A stretch of DNA of 64,000 nucleotides from Amanita rubescens (GCA_015039365.1 WION01000038.1:124001-188000), one strand, 5' to 3'; shown: positions 48,831 to 60,795, counted from the first letter of the stretch. The notes: generated by a model from the sequence alone, not told the origin. Program-made: numbers and translations.

Positions 48831-50681
48831 ATGAGCGTACCCCCAAGCGAAGTTCAAGTTCTTATCGATGCGCTACAATCGATGCGAGCGACAACGTATG
48901 GCATCGGTATGATCAGCGTTCATCATTCTTGAAACGCGACTCATACCTGTTTCACGTAGTGGCAGCATGTGCATTCCTGTTCTACGATGTTACCTTGACA
49001 ATGGCTCGTGAGGTAAATCAAGAAGATACCCCTATGTGATCCATGGGAATTAACGCATCTCTCTAGGTCAGGTACATCTGGAGGTACAGAAATCTTTTCA
49101 GGCTACCCGTCCTTTTGCCTGAGGCGGTTGTAGGAACAAACAATGGTCATTCCCCAAAGTTGCCTACATTTCCGTTCGATATTATGGGATGGCATATCTA
49201 GTGTAAGTGAATCCAGTTGTACTTTACTGCAAACAGAGTGACTCATTGTTCGGCGTAGAACGACGACGACACGTGAGTACAGTATCGTCCATATCACAAG
49301 TTCACGGGTAACCGACCTCTCCGCAGTTTCGATATCCACGACCAACTCAGTTGAGGTAAGGCCTCAGTTCCCGCCATATAAATAGGAACTGACCGGTTCC
49401 TTATTTAGACGTAAGTTTGTCTTGACAGATTAGGGTGCACATGTCTGAGACTTAGAAAAGATGTCGACATTATGTGGCTTTCCTGTCGATGTGAGTGTCC
49501 CGAAACTTAATCCTTTCCAGGCTGACGCGAATTATAGGGGAGGTGGAATCATTTTCTTTACTATTTCCAACGCAATTCTCCTACTTCGCCTGTATTCTCT
49601 TTACAACAGAGACCGTAAAAGTAAGTACCACAGTGTATATCCGTACAATGCAAGCTAAGAAATGAGCAATTCAGTCCTAATCTTCCTGCTCGGGCTAGCC
49701 GCTGGTGCGTTATTATCCCAACAAACTAGTATAAAACTAATGCAAATTCATACATAAGGCCAATTTGCGGTACGCATATACCCTTCCCCCTTATCTATGT
49801 TCTCAAACATGATGCGTAGACCGATTTGTACGCGGCGATCCGAATTACCATAGAAGATGTCAAATACGTCATTGCACCACCCCTCAGCCTACCCTGGCCA
49901 GGGTGTTTTACGTCTCGCTTTGACACTAGATTCACATTGGTATCCTGGTAGGTGTGAAGATGCTCGTTCTCTGAAAATTTCTTAACAAAGCGCCAGGATA
50001 CCTCTTCTCATTGTAGCGAGTAAGCGTTACTTCTTTTGACTGGGCATAGCTGATATAGGTAAACGCAAAGCTGTCTTCTTCATCATGACTCTAGTAAATT
50101 TTATCCGGATGGCATGTACAAACAGAAGATCCGGACGGCGAAGACTGACCGATATTTGGCAAATATCCCCGCTTCTGACTGCCTTCGTTAGGGATGGAAC
50201 TGTGTTTTATTTAATGTAAGATACGTGCCAACTCGCGTCCTTGTTACTGACGTGTAGTATGACTCAACTAGCCTATTCAGTTCGTAACGTGGAAGTTCGT
50301 TTTGAAATGATGATTAATCATTCGTATTGTAGAGACAATAATCATCGCCATGGTATTATCCGCGTTTGTTCAAGGACCAGCTGCTCTGGCTGCCAATGCG
50401 TGCGTTGCAAGCTGGAAAAATAGTTATCAAATACTAACAATCGTTCTAGATGGATGGTAGCAATGTATTCATTCGCAGTACGCCATTAACTCGACGTGCC
50501 TCAAAGACCTCCTAACGTTTTTTCACAGACATCAAGACTTTTACTCAACCTTCGCGAATTTGCCGACCAGTCTGCTGGGTCCGTTGCTACGTGGGAGCAA
50601 ACTTTGTCAATACAAATTCGACCGAGCCGAACAGATGATGAGGACTATGAAAACTCGGAAATACCACTGCAGTGGCGCTAG
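48831..50681 (+). CDS. DUF6533-type seven-helix membrane protein, copy 1
   Basis: About a dozen short exons. The first six are 48831-48906, 48960-49012, 49067-49083, 49134-49202, 49259-49272 and 49327-49355. The DUF6533 hallmark is VAACAFLFYDVTLTMAREV then IWRNKQWSFPKVAYISVRYY. Later helices include GGIIFFTISNAILLLRLYSL and VLIFLLGLAAG. LPWPGCFTSRFDTRFTLVSW, LLTAFVRDGTVFYL and TSRLLLNLREFAD are also family blocks. Two exons are only 17 and 14 bases. These proteins are abundant in Agaricomycetes, have a receptor-like topology, and no ligand is known. The last exon ends SEIPLQWR. Confidence 0.8.
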
Positions 50682-52188
50682 ATAGATGCGTAGGTGCCGC
50701 GTCTATACAGTTGGCCGGGTCTAGAGCACCACCAGGCAGATTACCGGCTAGAATCAACTGAGATGATTCAGTTAGGATCCTTCCGGCTTGCTCCGCGCTG
50801 CAAACTTGATGCTTCTCGGTCTGGGTTACCGACGGATGGTAATTCGAAAGGCTTTTCGAGATAGTATCCTCCTTATCTGAGGCTAAGGTACAAGGGAACT
50901 TGGAGTTGTCGATTGAAGAGTCAGAGTCGATTTGCATCCGCGATTTGCCACGTACTATAGTTACACAAAAATAGCCTATTAGTATTATGTAATGGATAAC
51001 TTCCATCATCACTAAGCTTCCGTTGAGTCCGTTGCGTTTATATTGGAAACTACCTTTTCTCGGGATCTCCATACACGCGCATGCATGTGCGAGCAACTCG
51101 AATTTCCGCCAGCGTTTTTCAAAGTATCGTGAGCTGCACCCCACTACTAGTACTGTGACTTGCACGGTGTATTCGGCCTGACTTTGCCCTCGCCTTTTGT
51201 GTGGTAGTTTCGCTCGACATGCAGACAAGGAGAGCGCTTGACAAAGGACAAACCAACGAGGGGTTACCGCTCAAGCGCTCAGCGCTCATTGCTACTCAAT
51301 CGACCTTTCCTCAGCACTTTCACTTGCAGCAATAACGGTAGCGTCCTAGGATTTACCCGATGGATGACAACTGCGTCAACCTTCTGACGGCGACATGTCA
51401 TCATACTTCGACAATCACTTACTTAACAACACAGTCACTGGCAACCGATGACCGCCTTGGACACGTCTCAAAGTTCATCTCCACAGCGAGTCATCCCTAG
51501 TTCACTAGGGCTAACAGTCATTGCCATTGTAAGACAAACACCTCCGAGTCGGTATCCAGGGTTACTTCAGGACGAAATTTATATTCCCAATCAGGGATTC
51601 GGAGCAGCAGAAGATATTCATTCATTGAATTCCGCCCTCGAGCATCATCATCATCGGTCATCGTGAGACTCATGGCAGTGCAATTGATGGACCCAGCTTT
51701 TCGGTATCGTGACTGGTTTTGGGTTCTCCAGGAGCAACAATCAGGACAACAACTTGCTCCAGATACGATATTCACGTTTGGACTGAGTTATGTCTGTACT
51801 ATATATAGTGCGCGAAGTAGGTGGTTTCTCATGTCGTCGTTGTCCTGGTCGGAGCGCATTCATTACAATTCATTACAGTCCTCGGTCCAACCTCAGCCTT
51901 AGCCTGATCCTGGATGGTACCTATCGGTCTGTATACGAACGGTATCACGATATGCTCAGCATACAAGCGGCGCGGGAAAGTGCTTTCACTGCTCCGTGTT
52001 CCGGCTGGGTATTTTTGTGTCTCTGAGCGCTGGAAATCGGGTGTTCCCGAAGGGCAATTCTGTTGACTTACTTAGCATCCACACGGTGACATGCAATTCA
52101 TTCTCGGGAAAGGGTCCGACGAGGAACGGTCAGGGACATGATTTGGACTATATATACCCCTCAAGTTCTCCCTACGGACTGCCACGCA
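50682..52188. other. intergenic; one long antisense frame
   Basis: A 213-codon frame runs on the minus strand from 51228 to 50587, overlapping the end of the DUF6533 gene. It contains a hydrophobic stretch (VIHYIILIGYFCVTIV) but no known domain, and I do not call it a gene. The right part should hold the promoter of the second DUF6533 gene. Nothing else is supported. Confidence 0.4.
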
Positions 52189-54081
52189 ATGAACACCACG
52201 CATAAAGGATCCGAACTGCAAGAGCTCGTTAACACAATTAGTTTGATTCGACTGACAAATTACGCAATTGGTCAGTGCTGTGTTTTTGGTAACGCTGGCA
52301 GTCGTTCACTGATCCTTTGCCCCTTTCTCAGTTTGTTGCTGCACGTTCATTTGCTATGATATAGCATTGAATATAGCGTCGGAGGTGAATCAAGGCTTAC
52401 ATCATTGTCGGACTACTTGTGTTGACGATACGTGCAGATAAATTATATATGGAGGCATGCTTCTTCATCTGTTTACCGCCTCCTCTCTTACAGTGGCATA
52501 AAAGCGCAAAATGGTCGTTTCCGAAGATAGCTTATTTATATCTTCGATACTATGCGCTTGTGTATCTCGCGTAAGTCGCGCAACAGTTGCGAATTTTGTC
52601 CTGACGATGATGAACCGGATTTGTAGGACTCTGTCCGCGGGTAAGTGTATGCGTCTTGCGCAATTTTTGTATGAACATACTTTGTTAGTTAATACACGCT
52701 TATCCCTCTCTGTCGAAGTAAGATTGGCCGATTCTGACCGTCCCCGATGTTACTGATTTGTATATGACTTTGGATAGCCGTTAGTCGGATCCAGCAATGC
52801 TCAATCTTGATATTCTGATGCTCGTCAAGGTGCCGCCACTACTTCATCTTGTTGACAATGTACGTCTCCAAATTGAAAATTCGCGATTCAGCGATTCCTG
52901 ACAACTACTAGAGGAGGACCTGTGATCTTTGCAAACATTTCAAGCGTGATTCTTATCATGAGGTTACACGCTCTGTATAATCGAAATCATAAAGGTAAAA
53001 ACGAGAAATGCGACTGAGTAGAATGCTCACTCCTTGAATGGCCAGTTTTGATCTTTCTCGTTGTGTCGCTAGTTGGTTCGTTTCAAGTTTGCTTATAGCA
53101 TTGTGGGATCGTTACTGAAATTGGACATCAAGGCCAAGTCGTGGTCAGTTCTTATTGTCCGCTAGTTTGACGTTGTAACGACAAGAGTAGGCGTCATTTT
53201 ATACTACAATACGAAGTGCGATTGTAGCTATCGCACATATCGTTCCTCCTGTTCCCGGGATCCCTTGGCCAGGTTGTTCTCTATCTCCGATGGATACCTC
53301 TTACGATCTGGTCTCCTGGTGAGTCATGAATCGCTTTTCCCTCGGATTTTTTCCCTAATTTCAACTCAGGCTTTCAACCTTGATTGTAACCAGTACGTCC
53401 GAGTCCTCTCCAATATTAGTCACAATTCTTATTATCAAAGCCATCTATTTCCTTATGACTTTGTGGAGTTTCTTGAAGTCCACGAGAGGCCTTCGACGAT
53501 TTCGTTTGAACTATCGGCGAATCAGACATGTTTCCCCGATATTTGTTGCTCTTATATGGCATGGCACTGTACACTATTTCATGTGAGAGTTTCACGTAAA
53601 TGGGATCTTGTTGTTTGACGGGAATAATTCGACCAGGATCATGGGTTAGTCTTTCAAAACTTTCAATATTATGTAATGTTTACAGGCAATAGCGACGGTA
53701 TTTGTTGGTATGATGCTGGCAGTCGTTGTCCGGGGTCCACTCGTTATGCTGTGTTCACCGTAAGTTATGCGAGATACCCGATTGCACACCGCTCATATCA
53801 TTGTTTTCAGGATACCTATAGCGGTGTTCTCGTTCGCGGTACGTGTCTTTATGATCTATATATCCATGTATCTAAGAACGTCGTCCGGGTAGACTTCGAG
53901 ACTTATTCTGAATCTGCGCATGTCCGCTGCTCATCATATAGGGCAGGCTGCAACGTGGCAGGAGACGTTATCAATGCGAATGCCACCTTTGGAGTCAGAT
54001 ACAGACCTAGAGATTGAAAGATGCGTTGGTCATGCAGAAAATGACGAAAATGGCGATGTGTCAGCACGACTATCTCTGTAA
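52189..54081 (+). CDS. DUF6533-type seven-helix membrane protein, copy 2, possibly broken
   Basis: Exon order matches copy 1: 52189-52270, 52332-52384 (CYDIALNIASE), a 17-base exon ending TATATGGAG, KWSFPKIAYLYLRYYALVYL up to 52570, a 14-base exon 52627-52640, then NTRLSLSVE. Later blocks are GGPVIFANISSVILIMRLHA, IPWPGCSLSPMDTSYDLVSW, VSPIFVALIWHGTVHYFM, VFVGMMLAVVVRGPLVML and SRLILNLRMSAAH, ending VSARLSL. After the 17-base exon the donor reads GCATGC instead of GT. The next exon then joins in the wrong phase (TGGCATAAAAGC), so this copy may be non-functional at that point. Confidence 0.65.
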
Positions 54082-54439
54082 AAATATGAAGTTGTACTCA
54101 ATCATATGAGCTACGTTCTGGCACCGCATTATGCCATATCGGAACCAAACAACTGGACTATTAGATGTACGGTTTGATACTGCCAAAATATGGAGTGAAC
54201 CTGGAATGCGACTCAGTGCCAGGCTATCAGGGGAAAGATGGTCATAAATATATCGAGAAGGAAAAATCAGAAGGATGTATATTGGGCCTTGAGCTTGGTG
54301 GCGTGGCCCGTCCCATCGAGACCATTGCATGACAGCGTATAAAGTATGTAAAATGGCTATTTACTTACTATAAGGGACATGTAATATACATCCGACTTCG
54401 CCCGTGAAGAAGGAAAATTTACACGGGTTTCGTTTGGTA
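54082..54439. other. 3' flank of F-box L, repeated behind M
   Basis: The segment is repeated at about 56,455-56,796 (for example CATCGAGACCATTGCATGAC and GGGACATGTAATATACATCC). It is the downstream end of the L/M tandem duplication. No gene seen. Confidence 0.65.
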
Positions 54440-55753
54440 TTAGTAGTCAGACATATCTTCGTCGCTATCCAAAAAGTTATCAGCGGCAGGACTCCAATCC
54501 GATTCCCGGGCGAGCAACATGCACGTAAATCTCCGACGGACCCTGACTCGTTGCACCTTGGGCCAGGCTTTTCCTAAATCCTTCATTAAGCATAGATGTA
54601 GATCTGCATAGAATGGGCCCAATTCATCCTCTTCTACGCCACGAAGATTGAAAATAATATCCTCATTTTCAAAAAGCGGTAAGGCTTTAATGGATCCGGG
54701 GAATCGCCATGGCTGCAAATAGAGTAAACGAGTTGGGGAAAACTTGACAGGCGAGAGCGTACCTTTATCATTGTGTCATCAATCGTGAATTCGAGAAATA
54801 TGATACTCGGAGATGGACTATAACTCTGAATGCAAGTCGCTATCCCTTCCATTACATCACCAAGCAAGTTAATATTTTCCTTTTTAATTCCAAAGAGGTC
54901 GAACGTGATATTGCACTCGCGCCTTCGGAAATAAAGCTTCGGGAATTCGATTAGAGATCTTGCAATCTCTTGGCATTCTCGAACGGCTTCACCAGGGCGA
55001 TGGGACGCGGGAAATATGTTCACCATAGGGGTGCAAGGAGAATAACAGCTCAACATACAGATTGTCGGCATCGTGCGAGGTGAAGATACGGTGTGAAAGA
55101 GCCCCTTGATTTCCCGCCAAAAATGTTTATCAGTGTGAGCGTAGAAAACTCCAAGAAACCGAAGGTTAGGCTGATCAGTGACGATTCCTTTGAGATCGTG
55201 ACTTTCATCTAGCCATAGCGTATGGAGTTGGAAACGACCACGTCTGTAGGCATCAGTCACCCCCGATTGCCTTTAGTTCTGGATCGAAAACGAACCTTAA
55301 CGCTTTGCTTAACCGCCCCTCGGAAGGAGCGTCCACTGCCAAGGCGTCGTAGATGATACGAAAATCCACTAGGTTTGGCATATTCTTCAACAACTGGGAA
55401 AGCTTGATAAGGATGGAGCGGGTCGCGTTCTGGACCTTGCGACGACTAGTAGAGTGAAGTTCGATGTAAAGTGATTTAACTATCTTCACTTTCCACGCGC
55501 TCGTGCTCAGCGTATGTAATAGTGACCCATGTTCTTTCAGCGCCCACGGATTGCTTTTCCTTCCTTCCCGTGATCTCTTCTGGTCCTGTATCAAATCGAA
55601 TGGGTGCGCGGAAAAATAGATGTGAGTGTAGAGGGCACGCTCTGCTACGTCGCGCAGCGAGGAATGCACACTGGCAAGAGAAGCTAAATCTCTGAGTGAA
55701 CATAACTGTAATATTTCGAGCCGAATTTCCGGGGCAATGTTGTCGAGATACAT
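54440..55753 (-). CDS. F-box-like protein L
   Basis: Exons 55753-55296, 55243-54763 and 54712-54440 give 403 residues. The F-box-like segment is LDNIAPEIRLEILQLCSLRD with SVHSSLRDVAERALYTHIYF. Exon 2 begins RGRFQLHTLWLDESHDLKGI and contains ITFDLFGIKKENINLLGDVM. The end is acidic (DSDEDMSDY). Donors are GTTCGT (intron 1) and GTACGC (intron 2). It is intact by phase. L and M are tandem copies about 2.36 kb apart. A likely SCF adaptor, substrate unknown. Confidence 0.8.
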
Positions 55754-55859
55754 GATCGTTGGACTCGGAGCCGAGTGATAGTGAAACACGTGGCACGAGG
55801 GCAAGGGATCAAACTCGTTACTCCCGCATCATTTCGTCATGTCACACATGGCCCTCTTC

Positions 55860-56045
55860 CTCCCTCTTCACTCCGGTGCCAAACAGGAAATGGGGACCTT
55901 GCCAAGATTGTTCGTATAAACCCGCCACCACACGATAGTACATCTCGCAACGAGGAATGTACCCTAGAAATAGAGGTTAGATCGCGGGGCAGCAGGAGTG
56001 CAGTATTTCGTGCTGAATTTCGGCGGGAATGTTGCTGAGATGCAT
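55860..56045 (-). pseudogene. truncated F-box relic upstream of L
   Basis: From an ATG at 56045 the minus strand reads LSNIPAEIQHEIL, then slips frame to a degraded F-box (SRVHSSLRDV). It continues as LSCGGGFIRT where intact genes go on with the F-box end. No further family sequence follows. The copy upstream of M has the same break. Confidence 0.65.
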
Positions 56046-56796
56046 ATCGCTCGATGAGCAGGGGGAGGACGACTGAAGCAGGGTAATAATTTAATCATTT
56101 TTATTTACTCTTTCAGACGCGCACATCATGATGGCAAAACCATATTCGGGCCTCTCCCCATCTCCTTCACCGTGTGACGTACTTATCAATATATCATACT
56201 TGGCGTCATCCGTGATCTATCTCTCTGTCTGACTTGCCCGTGGCTCACGCTCAGATGGTCACTTTTACGATTTGGCGTTGCAGGGCGAGCGGGAGTGCAG
56301 AACGGTGACGGTTTTTGTTACCATTTTATCTCGAATAGAACTCGCATTGAATACATGACTGGTACAGAGAAAAAGTGATCGTAATTGTAATTGTGAGTGA
56401 CTAGAGTAATTGATGCCCGCGCGTTGGAGCTTGCAGGGTAAAGGACTGTAAAACAATGATCGGAACCAAACAACTAGACTATTAGATGTACGGTTTCGCT
56501 ACTGCAAAATACGCAGTTATCCTGGAATGTGACTCAGGCTATCAGATCAAGAGAAGGGGAAAGATGGTCAGACATCTAACTCATAAATATGTCGAGAAGG
56601 GAAAAAATCAGAAGGATGTATAGTAGGCCTTGAGCTTGGTGGCGTGGCCCGTCGCATCGAGACCATTGCATGACAGTGTACAAAGTACGTAAAATGGTTA
56701 TTAACCTCAGGGACATGTAATATACATCCGACCTCGCCAGTGAACGCCCAGTCATAGGCAAAGCAGAAGGAAAATCTACACGGGTTTCGTTTGGTA
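56046..56796. other. intergenic, duplicated flanks
   Basis: 56,275-56,460 matches 60,830-61,020 near F-box P (GTTGCAGGGCGAGC; AGAGTAATTGATGCCCGC). 56,460-56,796 matches the L 3' flank at 54,090-54,430. No gene seen. Confidence 0.6.
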
Positions 56797-58119
56797 TCAG
56801 TCAGACATATCTTCCGAGTCGCTACCCAAAAAACCACTAGCGGTAGGACTCCAATCCGATTCCCGGTCGAGCAATATGGTCGTAAATTTCCGACGGACCC
56901 TGACTCGTTGCACCTTGGGCCAGGCTTTTCCTAAATCCTTCATTAAGCATAGATGTAGATCTGTATAGAATGGGCCCAATTCATCCTCTTTTACGCCACG
57001 AAAATTGAAAGTAATATCCTCCACATGTTCAAAGAGTGGTAAGGCTCTAATGGACCCGGGGAAGTGCCATGGCTACGGTTAGAGTAAACGAGTTGGGTAA
57101 AACTTGACAGGCGAGAGTGTACCTTTATCATTGTGTCATCAATCGTGAATTCGAGAAATGTGGTACTCCAAGATGGGCTAAAACTCCGAATGCAAGTCGC
57201 TATCCCTTCCATTACATCACCAAGCAAATTAATATTTTCCTTTTTAATCCCAAAGAGGTCGAACGTGATATTGCATCCGCGCCTTCGGAGATAACGCTTC
57301 GGAAATTCGAATAGAGATCTTACAATCTCTTGGAATTCTCGGACGACTTCACCGGGGCGATGGTACGCGGGAAATATGTTCACCATAGGAACCCAAGGAG
57401 AATAACAGTTCAACATACAGATTGTCGGCATTGTGCGAGTCGAAGGCACGGTTTGAAAGAGCCCCTTGATTTGTCGCCAAAGATGTTTATCGGTGTCACC
57501 ACGGTGACCGTAGTAAACTCCAAGTAACCGAAGGTTAGGCTGATTAGTGACGATTCCTTTAAGATCGTGACTTTCATCTAGCCATAGCGTATGGAGTTGG
57601 AAACGACCACGTCTGTAGGCATCAGTCACTCCAGATTGTCTTTAGTTCTGGATTGAAAACGAACCTTAACGCTTCGCTTAATCGCCCCTCGGAAGGATCG
57701 TCCAAGGCGTCGTAGATGATACGAAAATCCACTAGGTTTGGCATATTCTTCAACAACTGGGAAAGCTTGATAAGGATGTAGCGGGTCGCGTTCTGAACCT
57801 CGTGATGACTCATAGTAGAGTGAAGTTCGATGTAAAGTGATTTAACTATCTTCGCTTTCCATGCGCTCGTGCTCAGCGTATGTAATAGTGACCCATGTTC
57901 TTTCAGCGCCCACGGATTGCTCGTCCTTCCTTCCTGTGATCTCTTCTGGTCCTGTATCAAATCGAATGGGTGCGCGGAAAGATAGATGTGAGTGTAGAGG
58001 GCACGCTCTGCTACGTCGCGCAGCGAGGAATGCACACTGGCAAGAGAAGCTAAATCTTTGGGTGAACATAACTGTAATATTTCGAGCCGAATTTCCGGGG
58101 CAATGTTGTCGAGATACAT
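56797..58119 (-). CDS. F-box-like protein M
   Basis: Exons 58119-57665, 57612-57123 and 57072-56797 give 406 residues. The F-box-like segment is LDNIAPEIRLEILQLCSPKD with SVHSSLRDVAERALYTHIYL. Exon 2 starts RGRFQLHTLWLDESHDLKGI, and the end is DSEDMSD. The reading frame is also open upstream to 58473, but that part is the neighbouring relic, so the start at 58119 is preferred. Closest paralogue of L. Intact by phase and a likely SCF adaptor. Confidence 0.8.
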
Positions 58120-58249
58120 GATGCTCGCGTTGGAGCCGAGTGGAAGACTCGGTGAAACCTGGTGAAACACGTGGCACGACTCGGGGAAAACAGGATCAAA
58201 CTCCCGCATTTCACATCTTCTGCGCCGTGTTACAACTAGCACCCTCATA

Positions 58250-58432
58250 CTCTCCAAAGCTATACGCCAAACAGGACATGGGAACTTTTCCAAGCTCGTT
58301 CGTATAAGCCCACCACCGCCATACGATAGTACATCTCGCGGCGAGTCTGAATGTACCCTAGAAATAGGGGGGCGAACAGAAGTGCAGTACTTCAAGCTGA
58401 ATTTCGGCAGGAATGTCGCTAAGATGATGATA
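58250..58432 (-). pseudogene. truncated F-box relic upstream of M, start codon lost
   Basis: The minus strand reads HHLSDIPAEIQLEVLHFCSP, where relatives begin with Met-His-Leu, so the ATG has become CAT. The F-box is shortened (PPISRVHSDSPRDV) and passes into LSYGGGGLIRTS, the same break as in the relic at 55,860. Confidence 0.65.
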
Positions 58433-58494
58433 TCGTCCGATGAGCAGGGCTGAAGCATGTGTAACAATTTCAATCGTTTTTACTTACTCTCGAT

Positions 58495-58925
58495 ATACAA
58501 TTTGCAATATTGCAATTGTGCTCACCCAGAGATTTGGCCGACATTCAATTCACGGGTACATTCTTCGGTACAAGACGTGGCGGAAATGAAGAATTGACGG
58601 AAGCGAATGATGGCAGACCAGTGGGTGCAAAAAGGCCATCCTTATCTGAGCGATCCACGTCTGAGAAACCACATTTAGCACACAACAGTACAAGTAAGCT
58701 CTTATTTCTCTCTGGGTATCCTCCTGTATTCGTCATCTCCCTTTACTTAACAGAAACCGTGGGACTTTGAATTCGTCGAGCCATTGGCGCTCATTGAAAG
58801 TGTAGAAAAGTTACTTTTCTACTTTCCTGACCTGGAGTTGTTTCCGTTAGGAATGGACCTATATTTATGTTTACTGAGAGGTTTGGGACATAACTTTGGG
58901 GAAAGGAATGATGGGCAGGACAAAT
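58495..58925 (+). pseudogene. internally deleted F-box relic, related to K
   Basis: The plus strand reads MQLCSPRDLADIQF, then TRRGGNEELTEANDGRP, which is a shifted version of the exon 2 end of K (EELMEAMADW). An exon 3-like tail follows (AACAGAAACCGTGGGACTTT to GGTTTGGGACATAACTTTGG). Around 800 bases of the gene are missing, with nearly the same junction (TACAAGACGTGG next to AATGAAGAATT) as the relic at 34,752. Confidence 0.7.
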
Positions 58926-59299
58926 GAATGGAATGTAGACGTTGGAGACGCTAATAATTTGCGAATGAATCTGGTTCTTGAGGATTCAAGTACTAGGCGG
59001 AAATTGTGTTTCATAATCTCATATGGAATTATGCACATGTACCGTCAGATGAAGGACTATTATGGCCGCTACGGCGTCGTTCTAACTTCTGCAAGCAACA
59101 TAATCCATTTCACGAGTTCAATTCCGGATAAAATATTATGCTTGCAATCAAACGTTCTAACATCCATGTCAGATGCTCTCGAACCTTCTAGTATCCTATT
59201 GACTCTACGTAAGCTCAGGACAATCCCAGAAGCGAAGTGAAATAACAGTAGTAATGACAATACAACTTGAAAGACACGATTTTTTTAAAAATGACGCCG
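58926..59299. other. duplicated 3' flank of F-box O
   Basis: Matches 19,640-19,977 behind F-box E and, inverted, the flanks behind I and J (AGATGCTCTCGAACCTTCTA). No gene seen. Confidence 0.6.
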
Positions 59300-60592
59300 T
59301 CACCAATGCTCATCTTCGGGAACCCAATTGTCTTCGCGGTGCAAATATACCCTGCTCCTTGAACCTTGGAGCTCTATTGATTGGAGTCTCGCCCATTCGC
59401 CGTGTTCCAAACCTTTTAATAAACATTCCCTCAGATCCGCGGACAGCGAATGAAGCTCCACATCTTGAATATTAAGAAAATCGAGTTGCAAACGCCCCAC
59501 ACTTTTGAACTGCGCCAGTGATTTAGTGAATTGAGGAGACAGCCATGGCTTCTGTCACAAAGGGTAAACATCAGACTTGGAAACTACGACCATTAGGACT
59601 TACTTGTATGGTAGTCTCGTGAACAATGATTTTCAGAACTTTAAAACTTGCCCGAGTCAACTTTGGATACAGATGACGGCGCGAACATATTTCCATCGCT
59701 TCTAAGACTTCGCAGAACAAGTCAATGTTGTTCTCTGAGATCCCAAAGAGGCTAAGAGATACGTCATATCCGCCCTCATAATAAAAGTCGTGGATCTTCG
59801 GGTGTATTGAAATTTGTTGGAGTACTTGGGACGCGTCCACAGATCGATGGAAAACAGGGAAGATGGTGATCTCACGAGTACCGCTCATCGTGACGAAATC
59901 CAGTGCAAAGATCGCTGGCCTGGACGAAGGGTGATGGCAGTAATTTTTGATTTGATACAGTCTCTTGGCTCCTCCCCAGATCAGTCGCAAATCGAAGTCA
60001 GAGTCGTAAAGCCCAAGGAACCGTAGCTGAGGCTGTCCGGCGATGACTCCTTCGAGGTCGTGCCAACAAAAATCGAGATATAGAGTCTCGAGCTTGAAGT
60101 AACCGCCTCTGTACCATGCAAGATTGCCCTCAGTCAACTTCAATTTCAAGAATGAATCAATACGAACCCGATCACTCTGCTTATCGTCCCCTGTGAAAGA
60201 TCGTCCTGCCCGTGAGTTAAAATACGCAAATCCACCAAATTCTGCATCTTCTCAAGTACTCCGGCAAGTGCAACCAGGATGAGGTGAAGGACATCGCAAT
60301 TGACATCTTCTGCGCCCAGCTCGATATAAAATGCCTTCACCGTTGAAGCCTTGCGAGTGTTAATGGAAAGCGTGGATAAAAGCGGTGTAGTTTTCTTCGC
60401 GGCCAACTCCCAAATCGATCTATGCGGCTCAATGTCGCGTTCTGGAGCGGAGAAGTCAATGCGACTGTAGAGGACATGTTCAGCCGCATCGCGTAATGAG
60501 GAATGTACCCTCGAGACAACGGCCAAATCTTTGGGTGAACAGAGTTGTAATATTTGAAGCTGAACGTCGAGTGCAACGTTCGTGAGGTGCAT
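59300..60592 (-). CDS. F-box-like protein O
   Basis: Exons 60592-60168, 60108-59604 and 59551-59300 give 393 residues. The F-box-like segment is LTNVALDVQLQILQLCSPKD with SRVHSSLRDAAEHVLYSRID. Exon 2 begins GGYFKLETLYLDFCWHDLEG, and the end is DNWVPEDEHW. An upstream in-frame ATG at 60916 exists, but the sequence between is the conserved promoter block, so 60592 is chosen. It is intact by phase. Subgroup E/I/J/O. A likely SCF adaptor, substrate unknown. Confidence 0.82.
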
Positions 60593-60734
60593 AGTTAGGA
60601 AGTGAAACAGAGCTTGAATCCACGCGCCGCTCAGGTTAAACAGGTGATCAAGAAATGTCCGATCAATTGTGACTGGCACCGCAAGTTCTGGACGACAGTA
60701 AGTATGGGATTCGTCAGGGGATTTGTGGTACGGG

Positions 60735-60795
60735 TCGGAATCTCGGGTGCGGAGATTAAACATTTGTTCGCACCTCCGCCCGGCAACTCGGCTCA
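60735..60795 (-). promoter_or_regulatory. conserved 5' flank element of F-box O
   Basis: On the minus strand: GAGTTGCCGGGCGGAGGTGC, GAACAAATGTTTAATC and CTCCGCACCCGAGATTCC. This matches the blocks upstream of E, I and J. Inferred core promoter. Confidence 0.45.

Larger units (their letters stand above)
54090..58480 (-). repeat. tandem duplication of F-box L/M with flanks
   Basis: Stop positions (54440, 56797) and start positions (55753, 58119) are offset by 2357 and 2366 bases. The unit includes the 3' flank, the full gene and an upstream truncated F-box relic in both copies. The relic was therefore already present before the duplication. Confidence 0.8.

Noticed and set aside
57622..58473. 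A single 283-residue protein starting at 58473
   Set aside because: Its first 118 residues come from the upstream F-box relic in an accidental open frame. The family start is at 58119.
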